A stretch of DNA of 64,000 nucleotides, taken from positions 133,582 through 197,581 of the forward strand of contig NZ_LMEV01000014.1 of assembly GCF_001426505.1 (NCBI RefSeq), written 5' to 3'. This DNA comes from Variovorax sp. Root473. Lineage in GTDB: Bacteria > Pseudomonadota > Gammaproteobacteria > Burkholderiales > Burkholderiaceae_C. Position numbers and translations under genes: made by a program. Under the pieces are notes generated by a model. The model was not told the origin of the DNA and searched no databases. It worked only from the letters and a program-made list of their open reading frames with translations. Positions 1 through 10,458 of this stretch are shown here, piece by piece (within the stretch, counting starts at the first letter, position 1; each line of letters starts with the position of its first letter).

Positions 1-41
1 AGAAGCGACACGAAGTGCGCGTAGCCTGGGGGCGAGCCTAT

Positions 42-1253
42 TTAGTCTGCCTGACGACGCAGGAATGCGGGAATCTCGAAGTCGTCCATGCCACCCGACG
101 ACAGCGCGTCGACCTTGGCGGCAGCCATCGTGCGGTTGGTGCGCCACACGCTGGGCACGGCCATGCCGTCGTAGTTCGGCTGGCTGCCCGAACCACCCGC
201 GTGGCCCACGCCGCCGAGCGTCGGCACAGTGAACGGGATGTTGTCGGTGCCGGTGCGGATCACTTCGAGCGTCGGGGCCTGGCGGCGTGCGTCGGCACGC
301 GACAGGCCCGTGGCCACCACCGTGACGCGCATCTGGTCGCCCAGGCTTTCGTCGTAGGCGGCGCCGTAGATCACGTGTGCGTCCGGCGAGGCGTAGGCGC
401 GGATGGTGTTCATCGCGAGCTTCGACTCGTTCAGCTTCAGCGAACCCTTCGACGCCGTCACCAGCACCAGCACGCCCTTGGCGCCCGAGAGGTCGATGCC
501 TTCGAGCAGCGGGCAGGCCACGGCCTGTTCGGCGGCGATGCGCGCGCGGTCGGGGCCTGCGGCCGCGGCCGTGCCCATCATGGCCTTGCCCGGTTCGCCC
601 ATCACGGTGCGCACGTCTTCGAAGTCGACGTTCACGCCGCCGTACTCGTTGATGATTTCCGAGATGCCGCCCACGGCATTCTTCAACACGTCGTTGGCGT
701 GCGCGAAGGCTTCGTCCTGCGTGATGTCTTCACCGAGCACGTCGAGCAGCTTCTCGTTGAGCACCACGATCAGCGAGTCGACGTTGGCTTCGAGCTCGGC
801 CAGGCCGGCGTCGGCGTTGGTCATGCGACGGCCGCCTTCCCAGTCGAAGGGCTTGGTCACCACGCCCACCGTCAGGATGCCCATTTCCTTGGCCACGCGC
901 GCGATCACGGGAGCGGCGCCGGTGCCGGTGCCTCCGCCCATGCCGGCCGTGATGAACAGCATGTGCGCGCCGTCGATGGCGGCGCGGATGTCGTCCACCG
1001 CGGCTTCGGCCGCGTCACGGCCCTTCTCGGGCTTGCTGCCGGCGCCCAGGCCGCTGATGCCCAGCTGGATGTTCTTGTGCGCATTGCTGCGTTGCAGGGC
1101 CTGCGCATCGGTGTTGGCGCAAACGAACTGCACGCCTTGCACACCGCGCTCCATCATGTGGGCGACCGCATTGCCGCCGCCGCCGCCGACACCGATCACC
1201 TTGATCTGCGTGCCCTGGTTGAATTCTTCGACTTCGATCATTTCGATGGTCAT
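42..1253 (-). CDS. ftsZ: Cell division protein FtsZ
   Basis: Tubulin-like GTPase that polymerises into the Z ring at midcell. The 403-residue length is normal. The glycine-rich tubulin signature GGGTGTG lies at about residues 106-112. The synergy-loop motif NVDFEDV is near residue 210. The C-terminus carries the conserved FtsA/ZipA-binding peptide DDFEIPAFLRRQAD after a short linker. AAGGAG sits six bases before the ATG. It is the last gene of the dcw cluster in the window, separated from ftsA by 170 bp, which is the largest gap in the cluster and may hold an extra promoter. The stop is TAA, and the 41 bases beyond it are too short to interpret. Identity is secure. Confidence 0.98.
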   Translation of the reverse strand: MTIEMIEVEEFNQGTQIKVIGVGGGGGNAVAHMMERGVQGVQFVCANTDAQALQRSNAHKNIQLGISGLGAGSKPEKGRDAAEAAVDDIRAAIDGAHMLFITAGMGGGTGTGAAPVIARVAKEMGILTVGVVTKPFDWEGGRRMTNADAGLAELEANVDSLIVVLNEKLLDVLGEDITQDEAFAHANDVLKNAVGGISEIINEYGGVNVDFEDVRTVMGEPGKAMMGTAAAAGPDRARIAAEQAVACPLLEGIDLSGAKGVLVLVTASKGSLKLNESKLAMNTIRAYASPDAHVIYGAAYDESLGDQMRVTVVATGLSRADARRQAPTLEVIRTGTDNIPFTVPTLGGVGHAGGSGSQPNYDGMAVPSVWRTNRTMAAAKVDALSSGGMDDFEIPAFLRRQAD

Positions 1254-1423
1254 TTCTAACTCCTTGAATATTGCAGTTGCCGTGATGTATCTATGAATAT
1301 TTCTTCTGCCGTGACGTGATCAACGGGATCGCCGTCGCGATGGTGGACCGGTGCGTCGCCATCGCTCGTTGAAATGCAGCGGAGGGCCCGCGCGTGCGAG
1401 CCAGAGTGGGGAGTGGTTCATGG
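1254..1423 (-). promoter_or_regulatory. ftsA-ftsZ intergenic region with imperfect direct repeat
   Basis: This 170-bp spacer is unusual in a cluster where most genes overlap. It contains two imperfect copies of a 24-bp unit, at 1265-1288 and 1294-1317 (19 of 24 positions identical, 29-bp period, each starting TGAATATT and containing GCCGTGA). On the minus strand a weak -35-like TTGATC is followed 17-18 bases later by an AT-rich ATATTCA. A separate ftsZ promoter here is plausible but unproven. Confidence 0.4.
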
Positions 1424-2653
1424 TCAGAAGTTCCCCACGATGAAGTCCTTGAAACGTCCGAACGCAGTCTTTACGGACCCGTTCTTCTGTGCGACCTTGA
1501 AACCACGCATGCGTGCAAAACGTGCCTCCTCGAGCAGGCCCATCACGGTGGCCGCGCGCGGCTGCGCCACCATGTCCGACAGCGCGCTCGAATACTTCGG
1601 AATGCCGCGGCGCACGGGCTTGAGGAAGATGTCTTCGCCCAGCTCGACCATGCCCGGCATGACGGCGCTGCCGCCCGTGAGCACCACGCCCGACGACAGC
1701 ACTTCCTCGTAGCCCGACTCGCGCACCACCTGCTGCACCAGCGAGAAGATTTCTTCGATGCGCGGCTCGATCACGCCGGCAAGCGCCTGCTTGCTCAACA
1801 TGCGCGGGCCGCGATCGCCAAGGCCGGGGACTTCGACCTGCGATTCGGGGTCGGCCAGCAACTGCTTGGCGTAGCCGTGCTCGACCTTGATGTCCTCCGC
1901 GTCCTTGGTGGGCGTGCGCAGGGCCATCGCGATGTCGCTCGTGATGAGGTCGCCCGCGATCGGGATCACGGCCGTGTGGCGGATCGCGCCATTGGTGAAG
2001 ATCGCCACGTCGGTGGTGCCCGCGCCGATGTCGACCAGCACCACGCCCAGCTCGCGCTCGTCTTCGGTCAGCACCGCCTGGCTGGAGGCCAGCGGGTTGA
2101 GCATCAGCTGGTCGACCTCCAGGCCGCAGCGGCGCACGCACTTGATGATGTTCTCGGCCGCGCTCTGCGCGCCGGTCACGATGTGCACCTTGGCTTCCAG
2201 GCGCATGCCGCTCATGCCGATCGGCTCCTTCACGTCCTGGCCGTCGATCACGAACTCCTGCGGCTCCACCAGCAGCAGGCGCTGGTCGCTCGAGATGTTG
2301 ATGGCGCGCGCCGTCTCGACCACGCGGGCCACGTCGGCGGGCGTGACTTCCTTGTCCTTCACCGCCACCATTCCGCTCGAATTGATGCCGCGGATGTGGC
2401 TGCCGGTGATGCCGGTGTAGACGCGGCTGATCTTGCAGTCGGCCATCAGCTCGGCTTCTTTCAGCGCCTGCTGGATGCTCTGCACGGTGGCGTCGATGTT
2501 CACCACGACGCCGCGCTTGAGGCCGTTGCTGGGCGCGATGCCCAGGCCGGCCAGCTTGAGCTCGCCGCCTTGCAGCACCTCGGCCACGACCACCATCACC
2601 TTGGCGGTTCCGATGTCCAGGCCTACGACCAGGTCTTTGTATTCTTTGGGCAT
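1424..2653 (-). CDS. ftsA: Cell division protein FtsA
   Basis: Actin-like ATPase that anchors FtsZ filaments to the inner membrane and recruits later divisome proteins. The 409-residue protein begins with the phosphate-1 motif VVGLDIGTAK and has an adenosine-binding segment around VVLTGGSAVMPG. It ends with an amphipathic segment (FGRFKDFIVGNF) typical of the membrane-targeting helix. GAGGA is seven bases upstream of the ATG. It lies 20 bp after ftsQ, in the usual dcw order ddl-ftsQ-ftsA-ftsZ. Nothing unusual is seen. Confidence 0.98.
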   Translation of the reverse strand: MPKEYKDLVVGLDIGTAKVMVVVAEVLQGGELKLAGLGIAPSNGLKRGVVVNIDATVQSIQQALKEAELMADCKISRVYTGITGSHIRGINSSGMVAVKDKEVTPADVARVVETARAINISSDQRLLLVEPQEFVIDGQDVKEPIGMSGMRLEAKVHIVTGAQSAAENIIKCVRRCGLEVDQLMLNPLASSQAVLTEDERELGVVLVDIGAGTTDVAIFTNGAIRHTAVIPIAGDLITSDIAMALRTPTKDAEDIKVEHGYAKQLLADPESQVEVPGLGDRGPRMLSKQALAGVIEPRIEEIFSLVQQVVRESGYEEVLSSGVVLTGGSAVMPGMVELGEDIFLKPVRRGIPKYSSALSDMVAQPRAATVMGLLEEARFARMRGFKVAQKNGSVKTAFGRFKDFIVGNF

Positions 2654-2673
2654 GTAGATGTCCTCGGTATTCG

Positions 2674-3462
2674 CTACTTGATTTTTCTTGGGGCCTCGGG
2701 CGAGACCGTGGTGACGCCGCGCAGCCGCAGGGCATACGCGTCGTTGTGGCGCAGATCGGCGCGTTCGACGTCGGCCACCGTGCGGCGGTACTGGCCCGCG
2801 ACCTGCGTCACGGTCTTCAGGAAACGCTGCAGGCGCGCCGACACCTCGTCGCTCTGGCCGCGGCCGAGTTCGAGTTCGGCGCCGTTGTCGAGCAGCACCT
2901 TCCAGCTGCCGCGGCTGGACAGCCGCAGCTCGGCGATGTCGAAGTCATAGGGCTCGAACATCGGCGCGAGCACGCGGTACATGCCCAGCACCTGCCCGGC
3001 CTGCTCGATCGGGCCGTCCAGCCGCGGCAGGTCACCGTCGACCTCGGCCACGTTGGCGTCGAACACATCGCCGAAGCCGTTGATCAGCTTGGAGCCGGCC
3101 TCCTCGCCCCACACCGCCACCGGCACCTGTTCGGTCAGCGTCACGCGCAGCTTGTTCGGGAATTCGCGCCGCACCACCGCGCTGCGCACCCACGGCACCG
3201 TCTCGAAGGCGGTGCGCGCACGCGCCAGGTCGATGGTGAAGAAGTTGCCCTTGAGCTGCGGCGCCACGTTCGCGCGCAGCGTGACCGCGTTGTTGTGCGT
3301 CACTTCGCCGTCCACCTTGATGCCCGAGATCGGGAAGAAAGGCTGGCGCAGCACCCACCATGCGCTCGCCGCCAGCAGCATGAGCGCCACCAGCACGAAC
3401 GCAACGTTCGCGACGATGTTCATCAGCTTGACGTCGAAGGGAGCGGGGATGCTGTCGGCCAT
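2674..3462 (-). CDS. ftsQ: Cell division protein FtsQ
   Basis: Bitopic divisome protein linking early and late division proteins through FtsB and FtsL. The 262-residue sequence has a short cytoplasmic N-terminus and one hydrophobic segment at about residues 17-37. A POTRA-like region follows (ISGIKVDGEVTHNNAVTLR), then the FtsQ/DivIB domain with PNKLRVTLTEQVPVAVW. It starts three bases after the ddl stop, so the two are translationally linked. Length and order fit FtsQ of betaproteobacteria. Confidence 0.97.
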   Translation of the reverse strand: MADSIPAPFDVKLMNIVANVAFVLVALMLLAASAWWVLRQPFFPISGIKVDGEVTHNNAVTLRANVAPQLKGNFFTIDLARARTAFETVPWVRSAVVRREFPNKLRVTLTEQVPVAVWGEEAGSKLINGFGDVFDANVAEVDGDLPRLDGPIEQAGQVLGMYRVLAPMFEPYDFDIAELRLSSRGSWKVLLDNGAELELGRGQSDEVSARLQRFLKTVTQVAGQYRRTVADVERADLRHNDAYALRLRGVTTVSPEAPRKIK

Positions 3463-3465
3463 GGC

Positions 3466-4437
3466 TTAGTTCGCGCCTCCCCTGGCATCGAGCGCGGCCG
3501 AAGCCAGCACGCGCACGCACAGCTCTTCGTAGGGAATGCCCGCCGCGCGCGCCGACATCGGCACCAGCGAATGGCTGGTCATGCCGGGCGAGGTGTTCAT
3601 CTCGAGCAGGAAGGGCTTGCGATCGCTGGCGCGGATCATCACGTCGGCGCGGCCCCAGCCGCGGCAGCCGAGCGTGTGGTACGCGGCCAGCGTGATGCGC
3701 TGGATCTCGCGTTCCTCCGCCTCGGGCAGGCCGCTCGGGCACTGGTACTTCACGTCGTCGGTGAAGTACTTGTTCTGATAGTCGTAAGCACCTTCGGGCG
3801 CGGCGATGCGCACCACCGGCAGCGCGCGCGCATCGAGGCCCTGGCCGAGCACGGCGCAGGTCACTTCCTCGCCCTCGATGAATTCTTCGCACAGCACGTC
3901 GGCATCGAACTTGGCCGACAACGCCACGGCATCCTGCATCTGCGAGTAGCCCTCGACCTTGGTCACGCCGATGGACGAGCCCTCGCGCGGCGGCTTCACG
4001 ATCAGTGGCAGGCCGAGCACGTCGGGCACCACCATGATCTGCTCGCGGCTTTGCTGGTCGAAGGCCAGGCGCACGTACTTGGGCGTGGGCAGGCTGTCGG
4101 CCTGCCAGATGCGCTTGGTCATGACCTTGTCCATCGCCACGCTCGAGGCCATCACGCCCGAACCGGTGTAGGGAATGCCGAGCAGCTCGAGCGCGCCCTG
4201 CACGGTGCCGTCTTCGCCGTGGCGGCCATGCAGCGCGACGAAACAGCGCGCGAAGCCTTCGCGCCTCAGGTCGGTCAGCTCGCGCTCCGACGGGTCGAAG
4301 GCATGCGCGTCGACACCGCGCGAACGCAGGGCCTGCAGCACGCCGGCGCCGGACATCAGCGACACCTCGCGTTCCGCGGAACTGCCGCCGAACAGCACGG
4401 CCACCTTGCCGAACAGTTGTGGTTCCTGAAGGCTCAC
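3466..4437 (-). CDS. ddl: D-alanine--D-alanine ligase
   Basis: ATP-grasp ligase that joins two D-alanines to make the dipeptide used by MurF. The chosen start is the GTG whose GTGA overlaps the murC stop, preceded by a GGGGAGGG Shine-Dalgarno stretch. That gives 323 residues, the family norm. The open frame runs far upstream through murC in another frame, so the longer version is spurious. Visible features are the N-terminal [17 protein letters not shown], the grasp-domain segment [15 protein letters not shown], and the C-terminal metal/ATP motif [15 protein letters not shown]. It is followed directly by ftsQ. Confidence 0.97.
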   Translation of the reverse strand: MSLQEPQLFGKVAVLFGGSSAEREVSLMSGAGVLQALRSRGVDAHAFDPSERELTDLRREGFARCFVALHGRHGEDGTVQGALELLGIPYTGSGVMASSVAMDKVMTKRIWQADSLPTPKYVRLAFDQQSREQIMVVPDVLGLPLIVKPPREGSSIGVTKVEGYSQMQDAVALSAKFDADVLCEEFIEGEEVTCAVLGQGLDARALPVVRIAAPEGAYDYQNKYFTDDVKYQCPSGLPEAEEREIQRITLAAYHTLGCRGWGRADVMIRASDRKPFLLEMNTSPGMTSHSLVPMSARAAGIPYEELCVRVLASAALDARGGAN

Positions 4438-5897
4438 GCGGCCCTCCCCTTGCGCACAGCGCGCTCTGAAGTTGTTGATGAGGGTGCGGGCGGCATGCCG
4501 AGTTCGACCACCTTGCCCGGCACCGCGCCGATGGAGCCTGCGCCCATGCACAGCACCACGTCGCCCGCGCGGGCGTTGTCCAGGATCGTCTGCGGCAACG
4601 CGGCGATGTCGTCCACGAACACCGGCTCGACCTTGCCGGCCACGCGCAGCGCGCGCGCCAGCGACCGGCCATCGGCGGCCACGATGGGCGCTTCGCCCGC
4701 GGCATAGACCTCGCCCAGCAGCACCGCGTCGGCCGTGCCAATGACCTTCACGAAGTCTTCGAAGCAGTCGCGCGTGCGGGTGTAGCGGTGCGGCTGGAAG
4801 GCCAGCACCAGCCGGCGGCCCGGGAAGGCCCCGCGCGCGGCGGAAATGGTGGCCGCCATCTCGACGGGGTGGTGGCCGTAGTCGTCGATGACGGTGAAGC
4901 GGCCGCCGGCCGTGTCGTTCGGCACGGCCACGTCGCCGTAGCTCTGGAAGCGGCGCCCCACGCCCTTGAAGCCTGCGAGGCCGCGCTGCACGGCCTCGTC
5001 TGGAATGCCGAGCTCGACCGCCACGGCGATCACCGACAGCGCGTTGCGCACGTTGTGCTCGCCCGGCAGGTTCAGCACGATGGGCAGGTCGGGCAGCGTC
5101 ACGCCGTTGCGGCGCTGCGCGGTGAAATGCATCTGGCCGCCGACGGCGCGCACGTCGATGGCGCGCACCTGGGCGTCTTCGCCGAAGCCGTAGCTGGTGA
5201 CCGGGCAGGTCACGTCGGCCACGATCTCGCGCACCGCCGGATCGTCGGTGCACAGGATGGCCACGCCGTAGAACGGCATGCGGTGCAGGAAATCGACGAA
5301 GGCTTTCTTCAGCTTCGCGAAGTCGTGCCCGTAGGTTTCCATGTGGTCGGCGTCGATGTTCGTGACCACCGCCATCACCGGCAGCAGGTTCAGGAACGAG
5401 GCATCCGACTCGTCGGCCTCGACCACGATGTAGTCGCCGCTGCCCAATTGCGCATTGGCGCCCGCGCTGTTCAGGCGCCCGCCGATCACGAAGGTCGGAT
5501 CGAGCCCCGCGGCTTCGAGCACGCTCGCCACCAGGCTGGTGGTCGTGGTCTTGCCGTGCGTGCCGGCGATGGCGATGCCCTGCTTCAGGCGCATCAGCTC
5601 TGCGAGCATCAGCGCGCGCGGCACGACCGGGATGCGCTTCTCGCGCGCGGCCAGCACCTCGGGGTTGTCCGACTGCACGGCGGTGGACGTGACGACCGCA
5701 TCGGCTCCGTCGATGTGCGCCGCGGCGTGGCCCACGAAGGTGCCGATGCCCAGGCCCGCGAGGCGGCGCAGCGTGGCGCTGTCCGACAGATCGGAGCCGG
5801 TGATCCTGTAGCCCAGGTTCAGCAGCACCTCGGCAATGCCGCTCATGCCCGAGCCACCGACGCCGACGAAGTGGATGTGACGGATCGCGTGCTTCAT
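4434..5897 (-). CDS. murC: UDP-N-acetylmuramate--L-alanine ligase MurC
   Basis: Cytoplasmic Mur ligase adding L-alanine to UDP-MurNAc, the first peptide step of peptidoglycan synthesis. The 487-residue protein opens with a Rossmann-like UDP-binding segment ([17 protein letters not shown]). It has the ATP-binding P-loop [10 protein letters not shown] near residue 115 and the C-terminal ligase domain with DDYGHHPVE. It overlaps murG by 4 bp at its start and ddl by 4 bp at its end. Confidence 0.98.
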   Translation of the reverse strand: MKHAIRHIHFVGVGGSGMSGIAEVLLNLGYRITGSDLSDSATLRRLAGLGIGTFVGHAAAHIDGADAVVTSTAVQSDNPEVLAAREKRIPVVPRALMLAELMRLKQGIAIAGTHGKTTTTSLVASVLEAAGLDPTFVIGGRLNSAGANAQLGSGDYIVVEADESDASFLNLLPVMAVVTNIDADHMETYGHDFAKLKKAFVDFLHRMPFYGVAILCTDDPAVREIVADVTCPVTSYGFGEDAQVRAIDVRAVGGQMHFTAQRRNGVTLPDLPIVLNLPGEHNVRNALSVIAVAVELGIPDEAVQRGLAGFKGVGRRFQSYGDVAVPNDTAGGRFTVIDDYGHHPVEMAATISAARGAFPGRRLVLAFQPHRYTRTRDCFEDFVKVIGTADAVLLGEVYAAGEAPIVAADGRSLARALRVAGKVEPVFVDDIAALPQTILDNARAGDVVLCMGAGSIGAVPGKVVELGMPPAPSSTTSERAVRKGRAA

Positions 5898-6955
5898 TTC
5901 GCAAGCTCCTCGCAGGCGCGGACGACCGCGTCCACTGCCTCGGTCTTCTGCAGGGTCTTGGCCTTGGTGGCCTTGTCGATCAGCGCGGTGCGCTCGGTTT
6001 TCTGTAGCAAATCAGCCAGCAATTCAGGAGTGAGGTCGGTCTGTTGCACCAGCCAGCCGCCGCCCGCGTCCACGAGGAAGCGCGCGTTGGTGGTCTGGTG
6101 GTCGTCGACCGCCGAGGGGAAAGGCACGAAGAGCGCTGCTGCGCCGACGGCCGCGATTTCGGTGACGGTGCTGGCGCCGGCGCGCGCCACGATGAGGTCG
6201 GCTTCGGCGTACGCCTGCGCGGTGTCGTCGATGAAGGGCGTGAGTTCGCCGTCGACGCCGGCTGCCGCGTAGTTGGCGCGCAACTCGTCGATCTGCTTGG
6301 CGCCGCTCTGGTGCAGCACCTGCGGGCGGGCGTTCGGTGCGATGCGCGCCAGCGCTTTCGGCACCACGGCATTCAGTGCCTTTGCGCCGAGGCTACCGCC
6401 CACGACGAGCAGCTTCAGCGGACCACTGCGGCCCGCGAAGCGTTCGGCCGGCGCAGGTTGCGAAGTGAACGCGGCGCGCAGCGGATTGCCCACCCACTGC
6501 GCCTTCTTCAGCACGTTCGGGAAAGCCGTGAACACACGGTCGGCCACACCGGCCAGCACCTTGTTGGCGAGGCCCGCGACCGAGTTCTGCTCGTGCAGCA
6601 CGAGTGGCTTGTTGAGCAGTACGCCCATCATTCCGCCAGGAAAAGTGATGTAGCCGCCCAGGCCCACCAGCACGTCGGGCTTGACCCGACGCACCACGCG
6701 AAAGCTCTGCCAGAAGGCACGCAACAGCTTCAACGGCAGCAGGAACAGCGTGAGCGGGCCCTTGCCGCGTACGCCGCCGAACTGCACCGGCTCGAAGGCG
6801 AAGCCGCGCGGGGGCACGAGTTTTTCTTCCATGCTGCCGGGCGCGCCCAGCCAGTGCACGCGCCAGCCGCGCTCGCGCAGGGCCTCGGCCACGGCCAGGC
6901 CCGGGAAGATGTGGCCACCCGTGCCGCCTGCCATGACCAGCGCAGTGCGCGTCAT
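5894..6955 (-). CDS. murG: Undecaprenyldiphospho-muramoylpentapeptide beta-N-acetylglucosaminyltransferase MurG
   Basis: Membrane-associated GT28 glycosyltransferase converting lipid I to lipid II with UDP-GlcNAc. The 353-residue sequence shows the first glycine-rich loop [14 protein letters not shown] at the N-terminus, [10 protein letters not shown] near residue 100, and the C-terminal donor-site region [16 protein letters not shown]. It overlaps ftsW and murC by 4 bp on either side. Length and motifs are standard. Confidence 0.98.
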   Translation of the reverse strand: MTRTALVMAGGTGGHIFPGLAVAEALRERGWRVHWLGAPGSMEEKLVPPRGFAFEPVQFGGVRGKGPLTLFLLPLKLLRAFWQSFRVVRRVKPDVLVGLGGYITFPGGMMGVLLNKPLVLHEQNSVAGLANKVLAGVADRVFTAFPNVLKKAQWVGNPLRAAFTSQPAPAERFAGRSGPLKLLVVGGSLGAKALNAVVPKALARIAPNARPQVLHQSGAKQIDELRANYAAAGVDGELTPFIDDTAQAYAEADLIVARAGASTVTEIAAVGAAALFVPFPSAVDDHQTTNARFLVDAGGGWLVQQTDLTPELLADLLQKTERTALIDKATKAKTLQKTEAVDAVVRACEELAK

Positions 6956-8247
6956 ACGCGGCCTCCCCGCATCAGCACACGGTTCTCATAGTCGATGCGC
7001 AGCACGACGGCGAGCGCCACGAGGTTCATCAGGATCGCCGAGCCGCCGAAGCTCATCAGCGGCAAGGTCAGGCCCTTGGTCGGCAGCGCGCCGAGGTTCA
7101 CGCCCATGTTGATGAAGGCCTGGAAGCCCATCCACACGCCCACGCCCTGCGCCACGAGGCCCGAGAACACGCGGTCGAGTGCGATCGCCTGACGGCCGAT
7201 GTGCATGATGCGGCGCGTGAGCCAGAGGAACATGCCGATGATCAGCAGCACGCCGATGAGGCCGAACTCTTCGCCGATCACCGCGAGCAAAAAGTCGGTG
7301 TGCGCCTCGGGCAGCCAGTGCAGCTTCTCGACGCTGCCGCCCAGGCCCACGCCAAAAATTTCGCCGCGCCCGATGGCGATCAGCGAGTGCGACAGCTGGT
7401 AACCCTTGCCCAGCGCGTGCTCTTCACTCCACGGGTCGAGGTACGCAAAGATGCGCTCGCGGCGCCACGGGCTGCTCGCCACGATGGAGCCGAAGGCCAC
7501 CACCACCAGCGTCGCGATCACGAAGAACATGCGGGCGTTCACGCCGCCCAGGAACAGGATGCCCATGGCAATCACGGCGATCACCATGAAGGCGCCCATG
7601 TCAGGCTCGGCCATCACCAGCATGCCGACCACCACCACGGCGATGCCCATGGGCAGCACGGCGCGGAAGAAGCGTTCCTTGATCTCCATCTTGCGCACCA
7701 TGTAGCTGGCGGCGTAGAGCACCATCGCGAACTTGGCCAGCTCCGACGGCTGGAAACGCATGAAGCCCATCGGCAGCCAGCGGCGCGCGCCGTTCACGTT
7801 GATGCCGATGTGCGGAATGAGCACCGCCACCAGCAGCAACAACGACGCCACGAAGAGCCAGGGTGCCGCGCGCTCCCAGGTCTTCATCGGAATCTGGAAG
7901 GTCAGCAGCGCGGCGATGAAAGCGATGACCAACGAGGCCGCGTGCCGCGTGAGGAAGAACGACGGACCGTAGCCGGCGCGTGCGAAGCGCGGGTTGTCGG
8001 GCAGCGCGATCGAGGCCGAATACACCATGATCAGGCCCCAGGTCAGCAGCGCGACCGTGACCCAGACCAACGCCTGGTCGAAGCCCAGCACGCGCATCGG
8101 CGTGGCCTTGGTCTGCGCAATGCCGGCGCCGCCCAGCCGCACGGGCAGGTGCACGGGCAGCGAATCCATGCCGCTGCGGGCGCGCCGGAACCAGCCGCCG
8201 AAACGGCTGCCGGTGCTGGTTTCCTGGCCTGCGGCTGCGGAGTTCAA
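6952..8247 (-). CDS. ftsW: SEDS peptidoglycan polymerase FtsW
   Basis: SEDS-family integral membrane glycosyltransferase that polymerises septal lipid II together with FtsI. The 431-residue protein has a roughly 50-residue cytoplasmic N-terminal extension and then multiple hydrophobic segments. SEDS landmarks are visible: [15 protein letters not shown] in the middle and [15 protein letters not shown] near the C-terminus. It is placed between murD and murG, overlapping both by 4 bp. Confidence 0.97.
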   Translation of the reverse strand: MNSAAAGQETSTGSRFGGWFRRARSGMDSLPVHLPVRLGGAGIAQTKATPMRVLGFDQALVWVTVALLTWGLIMVYSASIALPDNPRFARAGYGPSFFLTRHAASLVIAFIAALLTFQIPMKTWERAAPWLFVASLLLLVAVLIPHIGINVNGARRWLPMGFMRFQPSELAKFAMVLYAASYMVRKMEIKERFFRAVLPMGIAVVVVGMLVMAEPDMGAFMVIAVIAMGILFLGGVNARMFFVIATLVVVAFGSIVASSPWRRERIFAYLDPWSEEHALGKGYQLSHSLIAIGRGEIFGVGLGGSVEKLHWLPEAHTDFLLAVIGEEFGLIGVLLIIGMFLWLTRRIMHIGRQAIALDRVFSGLVAQGVGVWMGFQAFINMGVNLGALPTKGLTLPLMSFGGSAILMNLVALAVVLRIDYENRVLMRGGRV

Positions 8248-10451
8248 ATCGGATCCTCCATCGATCCAGCGGTGGACAGCGAGGCTTGCGGGGCGTACGA
8301 CACCACCGCGTCGTCGCCACCCACGGCCTCGCGCGGGCTGTCGGCATAAGCCTCCACGGCCTCGCAGAACACCTCGGCGCGGTGCGCATAGTCCTTGAAC
8401 ATGTCGAAGCTCGCACAGGCCGGTGACAGCAGCACGGCATCGCCGGGGTGGGCGCGCGCGGCGGCGAGCTTCACGGCCTCTTCCATCGAGCCCGCGTGCT
8501 TCAGCGAGACACCCGTGGAAGCCAGTGCGGCCTCGATCAGCGGGGCGTCGCGGCCGATGAGCACGACGGCGCGCGCGTACTGGCGCACGGGGTCGGCCAG
8601 CGGCTCGAAGTCCTGGCCCTTGCCTTCGCCGCCGAGGATCACGACCACGCGGCGCTCCTCGCCGAGACCGCTCAGTGCGGCCACGGTGGCGCCGACGTTG
8701 GTGCCCTTGCTGTCGTCGAAGAACTCGACCTCGTCCACGATGGCGATGGGCTCGACGCGGTGGGGCTCGCCGCGGTACTCGCGCAAGCCGTAGAGCATCG
8801 GGCCCAGCGGGCAGTCGGCGGCACTGGCGAGCGCGAGCGCGGCCAGCGCGTTCATGGCGTTGTGACGGCCGCGGATGCGCAGCGCGTCGGCGGGCATGAG
8901 CCGCTGGAAGAAGAGCTCTTCTTCCACCACCGCGCCGCGCTTGCGCTTCTGCGTCTCATCGGCTTCCAGCGCGCGCACCAGCCAGGCCACGCCGTTGATG
9001 CGCTCGATGCCGTAGTCGCCCGGGCGCAGCGGCATCGCGCCGCCGAAGGTGACGTGGGTGCGGATCTGCGGACGCTGCAGCTTCACGCGAACGGGCGGTG
9101 GCAGCATGGCCATCACGCCGGCGTCGTCGCGGTTCAGGATCATCAGGCCCTTGGCGCCGAAAATGCGCGCCTTCGCTGCCGCGTAGGCCGGCATGTCGCC
9201 ATGCCAGTCGAGGTGATCCTGCGTGAGGTTGAGCACGGTCGCGGCCGTGGGCTCGAAACCCTGCACGCCATCGAGCTGGAAGCTCGAGAGTTCGAGCACC
9301 CACACATCGGGCAGGGTGTCGGCGTCGATGTGGGCGGCCAGCGTGTCGAGCAGCGTGGGGCCGATGTTGCCGGCCACGGCCACGGTCTTGCCCGCGCGCT
9401 CGACCAGCTGGCCGGTGAGCGAGGTGACGGTGGTCTTGCCGTTGGTGCCGGTGACCGCGAGCACGGCAGGCGTGTAGCCCTTGGGTGCTTCGGGTTCCGG
9501 CTCGGGCACGAGCACCATCTGAGGCGCGGCCTCTTCCTCGACCGCGGCCGACGCCGGGTTGGTGGCGGACAGTTCGGCAATCGTGGCGACGAACGCAGCA
9601 GCCTCGCGTGCCGCGGTGGGCACGTAGGGCTTGCCGGGGGGCGGGAGCCGGGAGAGGCTGGCAGCGGACGCGGGTTCGGGCGATGCGTCGGATGCGTCCT
9701 CAGCGGGCGGCGCCACCGGCACGCTCAGCGACGCGTCGCGCGGCATGGCTTCGGCCATGGCGAGCGGTGTGGCTTCACCAGCTTCGGTCAGTTCGGCGGG
9801 CGCAGTGGATTCGGTTTGTGGGTCAGCCGTGTCGACGGGCTGCGCCGTGTCGGCAGCTGGCTCGGAGTCCACGGCGTGCGCAGGCGCAGCAGCTTGCGTC
9901 GCTTCACCGGTTTCAGCAGGGGCGGCGGTTTCGGCTTCGACTTCGGCATCCGCCGCCGTCTCGGGCTCGGTCACTTCCGGCACATCGATGGCCGCGGGCG
10001 CTTCGTCCAGGGCCAACTCGGCCTGGGCCGGCGTTTCAGCGACAGGCTCGACCACGGTGGTTTCGACCGGCGCTTCAGCCTCGGCCTCCACCACCGGCAC
10101 CTCGACCGTGCGCAGGTCGAGCAGCGCGCGCGCGAACAGGTCCAACTCGCCGCCGACCACGAGGCCCACGGCCTTGGCGGCATCGACGACCGGCGCCAGC
10201 GTCGCGGGCGACAGGCCCGGCGAGCGGTAGACGGCACGGATCGGCGTGCCTTCGACCAGCGCGGCCGTGAACGGCCCGCCGATGAAGGTGGTGTCGGGCA
10301 GCTCGGCCTGCAGCGTCGCGAGCGACGCGGGCGCCTCGCGTGTGTCGGCCACGGTCACGGCTGCGCCGTGGCGCACGCACCAACGCGCCATCGCCAGCCC
10401 GGACGCGCCGAGGCCGAGGATGAGGACGGGGAGGTCTTTCAGGTGCCGCAT
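8244..10451 (-). CDS. murD: UDP-N-acetylmuramoylalanine--D-glutamate ligase MurD with a large acidic insertion
   Basis: Mur ligase adding D-glutamate to UDP-MurNAc-L-Ala. The N-terminal UDP-binding domain ([15 protein letters not shown], residues 9-24), the P-loop [10 protein letters not shown] at about 335-344 and the C-terminal ligase domain are intact. The protein is 735 residues against about 440 in Escherichia coli. The excess is mainly a stretch at about residues 112-328 rich in Ala, Glu, Pro, Thr and Val between the N-terminal and ATPase domains, plus a smaller charged insertion near [13 protein letters not shown]. The reading frame is continuous and the insertion shares the local GC bias, so it is probably a genuine disordered insert, not an assembly fault. 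It overlaps ftsW by 4 bp. Confidence 0.94.
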   Translation of the reverse strand: MRHLKDLPVLILGLGASGLAMARWCVRHGAAVTVADTREAPASLATLQAELPDTTFIGGPFTAALVEGTPIRAVYRSPGLSPATLAPVVDAAKAVGLVVGGELDLFARALLDLRTVEVPVVEAEAEAPVETTVVEPVAETPAQAELALDEAPAAIDVPEVTEPETAADAEVEAETAAPAETGEATQAAAPAHAVDSEPAADTAQPVDTADPQTESTAPAELTEAGEATPLAMAEAMPRDASLSVPVAPPAEDASDASPEPASAASLSRLPPPGKPYVPTAAREAAAFVATIAELSATNPASAAVEEEAAPQMVLVPEPEPEAPKGYTPAVLAVTGTNGKTTVTSLTGQLVERAGKTVAVAGNIGPTLLDTLAAHIDADTLPDVWVLELSSFQLDGVQGFEPTAATVLNLTQDHLDWHGDMPAYAAAKARIFGAKGLMILNRDDAGVMAMLPPPVRVKLQRPQIRTHVTFGGAMPLRPGDYGIERINGVAWLVRALEADETQKRKRGAVVEEELFFQRLMPADALRIRGRHNAMNALAALALASAADCPLGPMLYGLREYRGEPHRVEPIAIVDEVEFFDDSKGTNVGATVAALSGLGEERRVVVILGGEGKGQDFEPLADPVRQYARAVVLIGRDAPLIEAALASTGVSLKHAGSMEEAVKLAAARAHPGDAVLLSPACASFDMFKDYAHRAEVFCEAVEAYADSPREAVGGDDAVVSYAPQASLSTAGSMEDPI

Positions 10452-10458
10452 GGTTCCG

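Noticed and set aside
3466..5904. 812-codon frame suggesting a MurC-Ddl fusion
   Set aside because: Only the last 323 codons encode Ddl. The upstream part is murC read out of frame, and a GTGA overlap with a good Shine-Dalgarno marks the real ddl start.
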